Shown here: one piece after another, positions 56,693 to 64,000 of the stretch
Layout: each line of letters opens with the position of its first letter
How positions within the stretch are numbered: position 1 is the stretch's first letter
NCBI RefSeq assembly: GCF_014198245.1
Contig: NZ_JACIHE010000014.1
Span: 158,737-222,736 of the forward strand
Source: Bradyrhizobium sp. cir1
Lineage (GTDB): Bacteria > Pseudomonadota > Alphaproteobacteria > Rhizobiales > Xanthobacteraceae
Reading direction: 5' to 3'
Length of the DNA stretch: 64,000 bases
The notes under the pieces: model-generated
What the model was told of the DNA's origin: nothing
The model's database searches: none
The model's input: the letters and a program-made list of their open reading frames with translations, nothing else
Made by a program: the position numbers and the translations under genes

Positions 56693-58033
56693 TCAGTTCG
56701 ATGGCCGAATCTCGAAATCCGGCACGGCCGAGCCCTTGACGCTGACAAGCAGCGGCGTCGTCGACAGCGCCGTCCAGGCGCCAGGCGCAGAACTCGCCGC
56801 TTGCTGACATACATAGCCGATCTCGACATTCGCTTCTGCACTTTTTAATCGAACCTCGAAGCGCTTCGACGGATTTTCCGACCAGAGCGCCACTTTCGTT
56901 TCCGGTCCGCTCTCGCTGCGGATCTGCACGACACCCGGCACCGGTGCGGTTCGCGTCGCTTTCAGGCTGCTGCGGATGAAGGCCCAGCTTTCGCGAATGG
57001 AGCACACCGCGGGCTTCGGCGAATTGTCGAAATGATAGATGCCGAAATTGTGCTCGAGCTCGCCCGGCTTCGTCCCGCTGTCCTTCAGCTCATAGAGCCA
57101 TATCCCCTTGAGCCAGGGACCTGCGGTCGACGACCAGAGGATCATCTGCGCCATGTTGTCGGCGGAGAGCTGCTCGTTGACGCCGCATTTCGCGTTTGGT
57201 GTCGGCCATCCCGTCTCGGTCAGATAGATCGGATAGTTGGGATTGCCGGTCGCCTGTGCGACGCGCTGATGAAAGTTTTCCAGCCGTTCAATCGCTTCGC
57301 TCGCGGTGCGTCCGACCGGCGGCAGGCAATGGTTGTAGATGTGGATCGACATTCCGTCGGCGATGCGAGCCACGTCGGACTTCAAAAGAGCGTCGGTCCA
57401 TTTCCAGCCCGGATCGTCGCCGAGCGCGCCGATCACGAAGGGCGCGGAGGGCGCCGCCTGCTTGACCACTGGCTGCACCAGACGGGCAAGCGTCACGTAA
57501 TTTTCGACCGTGAATTGCGGCTCTGCGCGCGCTCGCAGATTGTACTCGTTCCACAATTCGAAGATCGGCTGCCGCATTGCGACCGCTTGCGCGGCCGTGG
57601 CGGCATAGGTGACGAATCTCTGGCGCGCCTCGTCGGTCGTCGGCGGATCGGAGTTCGGGACGAGATGATGGCCGGCGCCGAGAATGAGCAGCGGGATGCC
57701 GCCGCTGGTCCTGATCTGGGTTTCGAGGCGGCCGTTCAGGGCATTGAAGCCGAGCCGCTTGCCGGGCAGCTCGAAATCCGACCAGGGGAAGTCGTCCCGG
57801 AACGAGGTGACCCCGAGTTCCTTCATCTGCTTGATGGCGGTCGCGGGCACATAGCCGCGCTCGCTGGTGACGCCGCCGAGGCCCTGGTGCGTGCCGACGC
57901 CCAGCAGGAGGCGCTGATCGAGTGGTTCCGCATTCTGCGCGTTCGCAGGATAGACGAGGCCGACCGCGGCGCAGAGCCCACATATCAGCGTCCGGAAACG
58001 ACGCGTCGCGCGTTTCCTCTTTTGCTCCGTCAC
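56693..58033 (-). CDS. Secreted glycosidase-like (beta/alpha)8 protein, third of three
   Basis: About 446 residues from a GTG at 58031-58033; a GTG at 58043-58045 or a TTG at 58091-58093 are alternatives. A basic N-terminus and a hydrophobic signal ('TLICGLCAAVGLVYPANAQ') precede a clan GH-A barrel: 'FRDDFPWSDFE', acid/base 'IFELWNEYNLR' and nucleophile 'IYLTETGWPT'. A C-terminal beta domain begins near residue 350. It lies between the Wza gene and two GT genes on the same strand, so it is probably co-expressed with export. A periplasmic or outer-membrane polysaccharide hydrolase is likely. The substrate is unknown. Confidence 0.82.
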   Translation of the reverse strand: MTEQKRKRATRRFRTLICGLCAAVGLVYPANAQNAEPLDQRLLLGVGTHQGLGGVTSERGYVPATAIKQMKELGVTSFRDDFPWSDFELPGKRLGFNALNGRLETQIRTSGGIPLLILGAGHHLVPNSDPPTTDEARQRFVTYAATAAQAVAMRQPIFELWNEYNLRARAEPQFTVENYVTLARLVQPVVKQAAPSAPFVIGALGDDPGWKWTDALLKSDVARIADGMSIHIYNHCLPPVGRTASEAIERLENFHQRVAQATGNPNYPIYLTETGWPTPNAKCGVNEQLSADNMAQMILWSSTAGPWLKGIWLYELKDSGTKPGELEHNFGIYHFDNSPKPAVCSIRESWAFIRSSLKATRTAPVPGVVQIRSESGPETKVALWSENPSKRFEVRLKSAEANVEIGYVCQQAASSAPGAWTALSTTPLLVSVKGSAVPDFEIRPSN

Positions 58034-58145
58034 GCTCGTATCCACTCCTGCTCGCGTCAACCCGACAAGGCTAGTCCTCTTCTGTGGCCCCAATTAGGTG
58101 AGGTGACCTTGTCTGCGCGCGCGTCATTGAGCGCGCCGAGTTGGG

Positions 58146-59375
58146 CTATTTGGAGTTCACGATCACCGTGCTGATGTTGTCCGCATTGGTGGTTGCCGCG
58201 TTCAGCGGATTCATGAGCTTGATGAATTCGATCGACGGCGATTCCGCCACCGAAATCACGTCATGGTCGCGCATCCGGAACGTATCGGCCTGGAACCAGC
58301 CGTCCGGCTTGCTCATGTCGAACTTGTAGACGGCGGGAACGGTCTTGGTCGGGAACTGCGAGACGTCGACGCCGATCTGCTGCAGCAGCGGCTTCGGCTC
58401 GAAGCGGTAGACGTAGATGGACTTGGAGTCTGCACGTGTCGCGTCGAGACCGCCCGCCTTCGCGACGGCTTCAGCCAGCGACATGTTGTCGTTCTCGAAC
58501 GAGAAGCGGCGGTTGTTGGTGCCGCCGATCGACCCCGGTGATGGCGTAGCGCCGAACACCATGTAGACGCGCGGGATGCGAGTCAGGAAGACGACGTCGC
58601 CCGGCGCCAGCAGGACGTCCTCGCCGGGATGGTGCACCACCGTCGACATCGACTCGTTGTAGGTGCGGCCCTCGCGCTTGATCGTGATCGTGCTCTCATA
58701 GGAGGGATATTTGGGGCCGCCGGCGCGCGCGATCGCGCCCATCAGGCGAATTCCGCCCGGGTCGACCGGAAAGCGCAGCGGCGAATTGACTTCGCCCAGC
58801 ACGCTGATCTGGTTGCCGCGCTGTTCGGCGACGCTGACGACGGCTTGCGGGTCGATGGCGCGGTCCTTGAGGCGCTCGCGGACGATGTTCGAGACAGCGC
58901 GCGGCGTCAGTCCGGCGACCTTGATCGATCCGGCGTAGGGAATGTTGATGTTGCCGGACTGGTCGACCTGCTGCCGCGGAATGTCGACGAAATTGCCCGG
59001 CCGCACGCCCGCTTCGCGCGGAATGAACAGGCCGCCCGCCTGGGCTTCGTAGACGGTCACGGTGACGATGTCGCCGATGCCGATCGTGACGTCGCGATAA
59101 TTGCCGCCGGGAAGGCGCGAGAACACCATTCCGGAAGAGTCCGTGAACGCGTTGGTCGCCTGCATGATCGCCGGATTGACCGGCATCAGGGCGTAGGCCA
59201 GCGGCGCTGACGGCTCGGTGACGAGCGCGGCATTCGTCTGCGTGGCCACGGCATCCGGAGAGTCCAGGGGAATGAAGCCTGCGCAACCCGCCAAGGATAC
59301 GCTGATCGCTGCAGCGGCCAGGATTCGGCTAATCCCGAAATCAAAAGAAAAACGTTCGGTCTTAGCCACCGCCAT
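58146..59375 (-). CDS. Outer-membrane polysaccharide export lipoprotein (Wza type)
   Basis: About 409 residues from the ATG at 59373-59375. The lipoprotein signal ends in 'SVSLAGC', a clean lipobox. The poly-export domain has 'IGIGDIVTVTVYEAQAGGLF' and 'VDQSGNINIPYAGSIKVAGLTPRAV'. Two SLBB-like domains follow ('ISVLGEVNSPLRFPVDPGGIRLMGAIARAGG' and 'MSLAEAVAKAGGL'). This should form the octameric outer-membrane channel working with the co-polymerase at 32960. It is the first gene of a minus-strand run that continues with the glycosidase and GT genes. Confidence 0.94.
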   Translation of the reverse strand: MAVAKTERFSFDFGISRILAAAAISVSLAGCAGFIPLDSPDAVATQTNAALVTEPSAPLAYALMPVNPAIMQATNAFTDSSGMVFSRLPGGNYRDVTIGIGDIVTVTVYEAQAGGLFIPREAGVRPGNFVDIPRQQVDQSGNINIPYAGSIKVAGLTPRAVSNIVRERLKDRAIDPQAVVSVAEQRGNQISVLGEVNSPLRFPVDPGGIRLMGAIARAGGPKYPSYESTITIKREGRTYNESMSTVVHHPGEDVLLAPGDVVFLTRIPRVYMVFGATPSPGSIGGTNNRRFSFENDNMSLAEAVAKAGGLDATRADSKSIYVYRFEPKPLLQQIGVDVSQFPTKTVPAVYKFDMSKPDGWFQADTFRMRDHDVISVAESPSIEFIKLMNPLNAATTNADNISTVIVNSK

Positions 59376-59805
59376 TCCCTCGTACTCATTTAAAATCGGA
59401 AACACCGTACAAATCCCGTGCTGTGGAGTCACTGCCGGGTCTTCGACTTTATGGTAAAGCACTTATGGCTGTGACCTTATTGCCACTTGTGAACTGCGAT
59501 TCACGTAAGGAAGGCTGTTCAAAATCTGTGCGACAGGTTCCCGTTTTATAAGCAGTTTGCAAACCAGACATACACGTGTCTGATCGATGTCACGATTGAG
59601 GCCGCTGTCGAACTGGTTGGCCGCACGCGACGGTGGTCCGAGTGCTCTTGTGATCGGCCATGATGTGCGAGCGGAAGTTTTTGCGGCGGCATTCCACCTC
59701 CATTAACGCTTAGATTCGGAAGCTGGCGTCACGCTGGTGTCCGTAAGGTCTTCCTAATCCTGATCCGGCTAGTTGCAGGGTCAAACAACAGGGAAGGCGA
59801 AGACA
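59376..59805. promoter_or_regulatory. Divergent control region ahead of the Wza-type gene
   Basis: About 430 bp without a gene. It holds a perfect dyad GTGAA-N6-TTCAC at 59489-59504, and AGACA-N6-TGTCT at about 59566-59581, which contains the 8-bp palindrome ACACGTGT (59572-59579). The CACGTGT core recurs in the dyad ahead of the initiating transferase (28129-28144), so both export and initiation genes may answer to the same factor. Confidence 0.45.
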
Positions 59806-59949
59806 ATGTTGCAGACCGGATCACTGCTGTTCGCAGCCGGCTTTCTCACCTGCGCGATGATGGTTTTGTCCGCGATTGCGTGGTCGTTCTCCGACAATCG
59901 CGTGACCGACGGCGCGTTCGCGCGGGAAGATGCCCGCCGAATGGCCTGA
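59806..59949 (+). CDS. 47-residue single-pass membrane protein
   Basis: A short gene with an excellent AGGGAAGG ribosome site eight bases before the ATG. The translation opens 'MLQTGSLLFAAGFLTCAMMV', continues through a membrane segment to about residue 26 ('LSAIAWSF') and ends with a charged tail ('DGAFAREDARRMA'). It sits alone in the space ahead of the Wza-type gene, with no other candidate on that strand. Small membrane proteins at such sites can regulate kinases or export. No homologue is known to me. Confidence 0.7.
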   Translation: MLQTGSLLFAAGFLTCAMMVLSAIAWSFSDNRVTDGAFAREDARRMA

Positions 59950-59965
59950 TCGGCCAATCGTCAAA

Positions 59966-60011
59966 GCATGATCCGGAAAAGTGCGAAGCGGTTTTCCGGA
60001 AAGATCATGCG
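59966..60011. repeat. Alphaproteobacterial palindromic extragenic repeat
   Basis: An imperfect palindrome, GCATGATCCGGAAAA at the left and TTTTCCGGAAAGATCATGC at the right, with a short centre. I recall this as a frequent intergenic repeat of Bradyrhizobium, Rhodopseudomonas and relatives. It lies just after the 47-residue gene and 50 bp beyond the end of the convergent glycosyltransferase gene. It may serve as a transcript end or mRNA-stability element. Confidence 0.8.
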
Positions 60012-60061
60012 TAAACAACAACCTGAAGCACGATGACGGATCATCCAGATCTCATTGCGCT

Positions 60062-61222
60062 TCAGGGTCGCAGATTGTTCGGAAGGTCGGACTGCAGCTT
60101 CGCCTGCTGTCCGGATTCGCTCTGGCGCATGTGCAGGACGTCGGCATAGACCTGACTCAGGGTCCGGTGCGTCTGTTCGATGTCGTAGAGGCGGGCGAAG
60201 CGCTCATATCCGGCCCGGCCGACCGCAGGCAGGTCCATTCGGGTTGCGCGCTGAAAACCTTCGGTCAGCTTTTCCGCCGAGACCTCGCCGCAGAGCACGC
60301 CGGTTGCGTTGTCTTCGACGATTTCCGGCAGGGCGCCGATGCGGAAGGCGATGATCGGTTTGGCCGCACGCATCGCCTCGATCGCGACCAGGCCAAACGC
60401 CTCCCAGCGTGAGGGAATTGCGACCATGTCGGCCTGGTCGAGCTCGGCCTCGATCTGGTTGCGATTCATCCAGCCCAGCAGCGAGACGTTGGCCGGCAGG
60501 TCGCTTCGCTGGAATTTACTGACGACCGAAGCGCCGATCAGGCGCACGTCGAGCGTGTCACGAAGCGCACGGGCCGCCTCGATCAGGAGGTCATATCCCT
60601 TCTGGCGGTCGAGGCGTCCGATGAAGAGGACCTTGATCTTCTCCGACCGCCACGGCGCTGCGCTCTGGTCGAGTACGGGACGCTGCTTCGAAATCCCGTT
60701 GTGCACAAGAACGAGGCGATTCGCTGCGATTCCGACCTGCATGGCGTCGGTCCGCTCGCTCTCCGAGATGCACACGATGCGATGGGTGAATTTCGACAGC
60801 ACGAGCTCGGTGAACTTGGTGACTTCGCGGCTGAGGCGGCCGGTCTCGCGGCCGAACGCCCATCCGTGCGGGCAATAGACGATGCGCGAGCGCCGATAGG
60901 TCAGCCAGAGCACCGGGCGCACCACGAGCCCGGCAAACGAGGAGTGAAGATGGATGATGTCGGGCCGCAGCTGCCGGACCGCGCGCATCGTCGCGGACAG
61001 CATGCGAAACAGCCCGAGCGCGTTGCGGCCCTCGCGCGGAAACGTGGTGACGGCATCATCTTCGATGTTCACCAGATCGCTGCGATGGTCGGACGGAACG
61101 ACATAGTTGACGTTGCCGCGGCCGAAGCTGGCGCACTGATGCGGATGCAGCTCGTTGAGATAGGTCGCGATGCCGCCTCTGACCGTCTCGGCGACATGCA
61201 GAACTTTCAGGCCGCTGGACAA
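60062..61222 (-). CDS. GT4-family glycosyltransferase
   Basis: 386 residues from a TTG at 61220-61222, which has AAGGAAGGA seven bases upstream. 'LKVLHVAETVRGGIATYLNELHPHQ' opens the acceptor domain. 'VLFIGRLDRQKGYDLLIEAARAL' and the E-x7-E in 'SRWEAFGLVAIEAMRA' form the donor site. The C-terminal tail is Gln/Ser-rich. It is probably one of the sugar-adding steps of the repeat unit. It lies next to another GT4 gene with 96 bp between them. Donor and linkage are unknown. Confidence 0.91.
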   Translation of the reverse strand: MSSGLKVLHVAETVRGGIATYLNELHPHQCASFGRGNVNYVVPSDHRSDLVNIEDDAVTTFPREGRNALGLFRMLSATMRAVRQLRPDIIHLHSSFAGLVVRPVLWLTYRRSRIVYCPHGWAFGRETGRLSREVTKFTELVLSKFTHRIVCISESERTDAMQVGIAANRLVLVHNGISKQRPVLDQSAAPWRSEKIKVLFIGRLDRQKGYDLLIEAARALRDTLDVRLIGASVVSKFQRSDLPANVSLLGWMNRNQIEAELDQADMVAIPSRWEAFGLVAIEAMRAAKPIIAFRIGALPEIVEDNATGVLCGEVSAEKLTEGFQRATRMDLPAVGRAGYERFARLYDIEQTHRTLSQVYADVLHMRQSESGQQAKLQSDLPNNLRP

Positions 61223-61318
61223 CGGTCATTCCTTCCTTGACTTGCAGGCGCCGGATCTTGCGGACGCATGTCTAGTGCCGCCAATCTAGTGCCGACAAGC
61301 AGCAATATTTGGGCCGCT

Positions 61319-62434
61319 TCATTGTACGAGGCGCCCCGATGCGGATTGCGGAGCCGGTTTGGCGAGGAATTCGAGCATTGCTGCGGCCGACTTGGCCCAG
61401 GAATATGTCGCAAGGCGGTTTCGCTGCCTCTCCTGTTCCACAGGTGAAATCCTGCCGAGTTCAATTCTTTCGTGCATCCGCGCCGACAGCCCCTCCGCAT
61501 CGAGCGGATCGAAATAGACGGCGGCATCGTCGCAGGTTTCGCGCACGGCCGCGGCGGAACTCGCAATGACCGGGCAGGCGAAGTACATCGCTTCCAGGGG
61601 AGGGATGCCGAAGCCCTCGTAGAGGCTCGGAAAAACGAACGCCGCCGCCCGGGCGAAGAGCGCCGCGACTTCCTCGTCTTTCAGGCGGCCGGCGACAACG
61701 ATGCCGGCGCGCGATTCGGTGGCGCTGCCGCCAAAAACCTTGCTGTTGTCGCCCCCGACCACGACCAGCGGAAAATCGGCGCGGCCGAGCCGCTCGGCGG
61801 CGCGAACGGCGGTATCGACATTCTTGTTCTTCGTCATCGAGCCGACGAAGAGGAAGAACTGGTGGGGCGCAAGACGCAGCCGGTCGATGATCGAGAAATC
61901 CGGCGTGACGGTCGCGAAGTGCTCCGCGCTGTTCGGAATGACGGGGATCGAGACGGGATCCAGTGACAGCACCTCGGCAAGTTCGTTGCGCGAAAACGCG
62001 GAAACTGTTGCGATCGTTGCGGCGCGCGCCAGCAAATAGCCGAGCGTCCGATGCAAGGCGAGGTAGCGCCAGCTGAAGAAGTCCGGCCGTCTGAAAACCT
62101 GCGCGTCGTGGATCACGACCAGATGGTCGCGATGGAGCACCGGGCCGGAATTGGCAAGGCTGATGAGGCGCGTGCCGGCGGCTGCGCGCGCCAGGTCGAT
62201 CTGGTCCCACGCGTGGCCCTGCAACGATCCGACTTGCTTGACGTTGATGCGGCGAAGACCGGGAAGCGTTTGTGCATTTGATGGCGCGAGAATCTGCCAC
62301 TCTGCGTCCACCAGTTGTTGTGGAGCCTCTCCGCTCGCGAGCAAGCGGTCCATCGCCTTGACGATTTCGGCGGCATAGCGTTGCACGCCCGTAAGCGATT
62401 GTGACAGGAACCTGCCGTTGATGGAAAGTTTCAA
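61319..62434 (-). CDS. GT4-family glycosyltransferase, mannosyltransferase-like
   Basis: 371 residues from a TTG at 62432-62434, giving the typical opening 'KLSINGRFLSQSLTGVQRYAAEIVKAM'. The donor half has 'FFLFVGSMTKNKNVDTAVRAAERL' and the E-x7-E in 'SLYEGFGIPPLEAMYFACPV'. These match the MtfB/WbpX-like mannosyl or rhamnosyl GT4 group. Its distance from the epimerase and gmd genes is short, so the sugar could be derived from GDP-mannose; that is an inference. An alternative start cannot be placed without losing the conserved opening. Confidence 0.89.
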   Translation of the reverse strand: MKLSINGRFLSQSLTGVQRYAAEIVKAMDRLLASGEAPQQLVDAEWQILAPSNAQTLPGLRRINVKQVGSLQGHAWDQIDLARAAAGTRLISLANSGPVLHRDHLVVIHDAQVFRRPDFFSWRYLALHRTLGYLLARAATIATVSAFSRNELAEVLSLDPVSIPVIPNSAEHFATVTPDFSIIDRLRLAPHQFFLFVGSMTKNKNVDTAVRAAERLGRADFPLVVVGGDNSKVFGGSATESRAGIVVAGRLKDEEVAALFARAAAFVFPSLYEGFGIPPLEAMYFACPVIASSAAAVRETCDDAAVYFDPLDAEGLSARMHERIELGRISPVEQERQRNRLATYSWAKSAAAMLEFLAKPAPQSASGRLVQ

Positions 62435-62710
62435 AGCCGATCTTTTCTTGGTGGGTGTTTTGTTCTTGGTGAGAGTGGCGCGAACGTTGCCTCAAGACTA
62501 AGCACTCGCGCCGAAGATACGATCTATGACCTGTAGCACAGTTGGCGCTATCGTCCGAGCATCTTCGCGAGGCCGATAGCATGCGACGATGCATGGCGCC
62601 ATCATGTTTCCTACACATTTCGATGCGCTTACATGGACGTCTGATTTGATGATTGTCGCAATCGTCCAAACCTTGCCTCTCATGTCCTGGTCTGGCATTG
62701 CATTCGCGGA
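62435..62710. promoter_or_regulatory. Divergent gap between a GT gene and the epimerase gene
   Basis: 276 bp, AT-richer than its surroundings, with outward transcription on both sides. It should hold promoters for the minus-strand GT pair and for the nucleotide-sugar genes to the right. I found no strong dyad. Confidence 0.4.
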
Positions 62711-63739
62711 ATGAACGAGGTGACAACTTTGCGGCCAGTGATCGTGACCGGTGCTGCCGGCTTTATCGGAATGCACGTTTGTGAACGGCTGTTGGCACGC
62801 GGCGAGCAGGTCGTTGGCATCGATTCAGTCACACCGTATTACGATCCGGCGCTGAAGCGCGCGCGTCTTGCAACGCTCGAGCACCGTCCAGGGTTCAAAT
62901 TCTACGAGATCGACCTTGCTGATTTCGCCGCGGTGACGCGCGTTTTCGACGAGGTCGTGCCCGACCGCGTCGTGCATCTGGCGGCGCAGCCCGGCGTGCG
63001 TGCGTCGATCGACGACCCCATCACCAGCATCCGCGCCAATTGCGACGGCTTCGTCACCGTGCTCGAGGCCGGCCGGCGCCATGACCTCAAGCATCTCGTC
63101 TACGCCTCGTCGAGCTCCGTCTACGGCGCCAACCGCACCTTGCCATATTCGACCGAGCATTCGGTGAACCATCCGGTCAGCCTTTACGCCGCGAGCAAGA
63201 AGGCGAACGAGCTGATGGCGCATACCTTCGCGCATGTTCACAAGCTGCCGGTGACCGGCCTTCGCTTCTTCACCGTCTACGGTCCGTGGGGCCGGCCCGA
63301 CATGGCCGCCTGGCTGTTCACGCGCGCGATCTTCGCCAATGAGCCGATCAAGATCTTCAATAATGGCGACATGTGGCGCGACTTCACCTATGTCGACGAC
63401 ATCGTCGAAGGCGTGATCCGCACGCTCGATCGGCCCGCGGCGCCGAATTCCGCGTGGAACGCGGAGCGGCCCGAAAATTCATCGAGCTATGCGCCGTACC
63501 GCGTCTACAACATCGGCAACAACCGCTCGGTCAATCTGATCGAGTTCGTCGAGACGCTGGAGAAGATCATCGGCAAGCCCGCGATCCGCCAGTTGCTGCC
63601 GATGCAGGCCGGCGACGTCCTGGAGACGCGCGCCGACATTTCCGCCCTCCAGCGCGACGTCGGTTTCTCGCCGTCGACGTCGATTGCGGATGGCCTCGGC
63701 CGTTTCGTCGAGTGGTATCGTAGCTATCACGGCCTCTGA
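62711..63739 (+). CDS. UDP-glucuronate 4-epimerase-like NAD-dependent epimerase
   Basis: 342 residues of the extended short-chain dehydrogenase type. The NAD loop is Gly14-x-x-Gly17-x-x-Gly20 ('TGAAGFIG'). The catalytic set is 'YASSSSVYG' with Tyr159 and Lys163 ('YAASKKA'). 'FFTVYGPWGRPDMA' and 'GDMWRDFTYVDDIVEG' are signatures of the UDP-GlcA 4-epimerase group (LpsL/Cap1J), which makes UDP-galacturonate. Galacturonic acid is a known sugar of Bradyrhizobium exopolysaccharide, which fits. UDP-glucose 4-epimerase is a less likely alternative. Confidence 0.9.
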   Translation: MNEVTTLRPVIVTGAAGFIGMHVCERLLARGEQVVGIDSVTPYYDPALKRARLATLEHRPGFKFYEIDLADFAAVTRVFDEVVPDRVVHLAAQPGVRASIDDPITSIRANCDGFVTVLEAGRRHDLKHLVYASSSSVYGANRTLPYSTEHSVNHPVSLYAASKKANELMAHTFAHVHKLPVTGLRFFTVYGPWGRPDMAAWLFTRAIFANEPIKIFNNGDMWRDFTYVDDIVEGVIRTLDRPAAPNSAWNAERPENSSSYAPYRVYNIGNNRSVNLIEFVETLEKIIGKPAIRQLLPMQAGDVLETRADISALQRDVGFSPSTSIADGLGRFVEWYRSYHGL

Positions 63740-63905
63740 TTCCGCGACCGGCGGCATCTTGCGTGGCGGCCGGCACGCCCGGCCTTGCGGTGGTTCTTGC
63801 GCTTTTGGCCGCCGGCGACCTTGTCAGCGGGCGCGAACGGTGGTTATCCGTCCTCCGAACCCCTTTTGACCCGGAACCAGGCGCAGGCCCAAAGCTGAGC
63901 GGATC

Positions 63906-64000
63906 ATGGCTGAGCGGATCGCTCTCATCACCGGCGTGACCGGCCAGGACGGCGCCTATCTCGCCGAATATCTGCTGTCGCTCGGCTATGTCGTGCACGG
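63906..64000 (+). CDS. gmd: GDP-mannose 4,6-dehydratase, 5' part only
   Basis: Only 31 full codons are inside the window. From the ATG at 63906 the protein begins 'MAERIALITGVTGQDGAYLA', continuing 'EYLLSLGYVVHG'. The 'TGVTGQDGAYLAEYLL' NADP loop is distinctive of Gmd, which turns GDP-mannose into GDP-4-keto-6-deoxymannose, a precursor of fucose, rhamnose or perosamine. The gene runs off the right edge. It is 166 bp after the epimerase on the same strand. Confidence 0.85.
   Translation, partial: MAERIALITGVTGQDGAYLAEYLLSLGYVVH

Noticed and set aside
1..64000. tRNA, rRNA, insertion sequences, prophage
   Set aside because: No cloverleaf, ribosomal RNA segment, transposase or phage structural gene was recognised on either strand.

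Overview
This window looks like a chromosomal segment of a Bradyrhizobium-type alphaproteobacterium (Nitrobacteraceae). The GC content is high, and third-position GC bias is strong enough to create very long false ORFs antisense to real genes. The gene set and two palindromic intergenic repeats of a type I recall from this group point the same way. The genus is inferred from gene content and style, not from a search.

Region 1 (1-7.2 kb) holds NAD salvage and aromatic catabolism. It has pncB, a LysR regulator divergent from pcaHG (protocatechuate 3,4-dioxygenase), a NYN/LabA-type nuclease-like gene, and an AraC-type PobR-like regulator divergent from pobA. PobA makes protocatechuate and PcaHG opens its ring. 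Region 2 (7.2-11.4 kb) is signalling: a FecR-domain secreted protein with a CHASE2 adenylate cyclase, and a REC/HD-GYP c-di-GMP phosphodiesterase. Region 3 (11.6-22.8 kb) is a chemotaxis-type cluster in the order STAS, cheY, cheA, cheW, mcp, cheW, mcp, cheR, cheB, and a soluble MCP-like protein with two hairpin-tip-like segments. Most joints in it overlap or are tight. Region 4 (22.9-28 kb) is a run of small genes: GrlR-like, VanZ-like, Myb-like, small secreted or membrane proteins, and a metallophosphoesterase.

Region 5 (28.3 kb to the end) is a large exopolysaccharide locus. It has a WcaJ/ExoY-type initiating transferase, a Wzc/ExoP-type co-polymerase with a BY-kinase domain, a Wza-type outer-membrane lipoprotein and two MOP-superfamily flippases. 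It also has two Wzy/ligase-like membrane proteins, five GT4 glycosyltransferases, three acyltransferase-3 proteins, a hexapeptide acetyltransferase, a methyltransferase, a UDP-glucuronate 4-epimerase and the start of gmd. Three (beta/alpha)8 glycosidase-like proteins lie inside the locus. One is fused to five 161-162-residue repeats and an RTX-like C-terminus.

The strongest candidates for something undescribed are three. The first is a minus-strand group in which a LapG/BTLCP-type cysteine protease sits between two paralogous small secreted proteins, beside the co-polymerase. The second is the 1453-residue glycosidase-repeat-RTX protein. The third is the double-tip soluble MCP-like protein at the end of the che operon. 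No tRNA, rRNA, CRISPR array, insertion sequence or phage gene was recognised.
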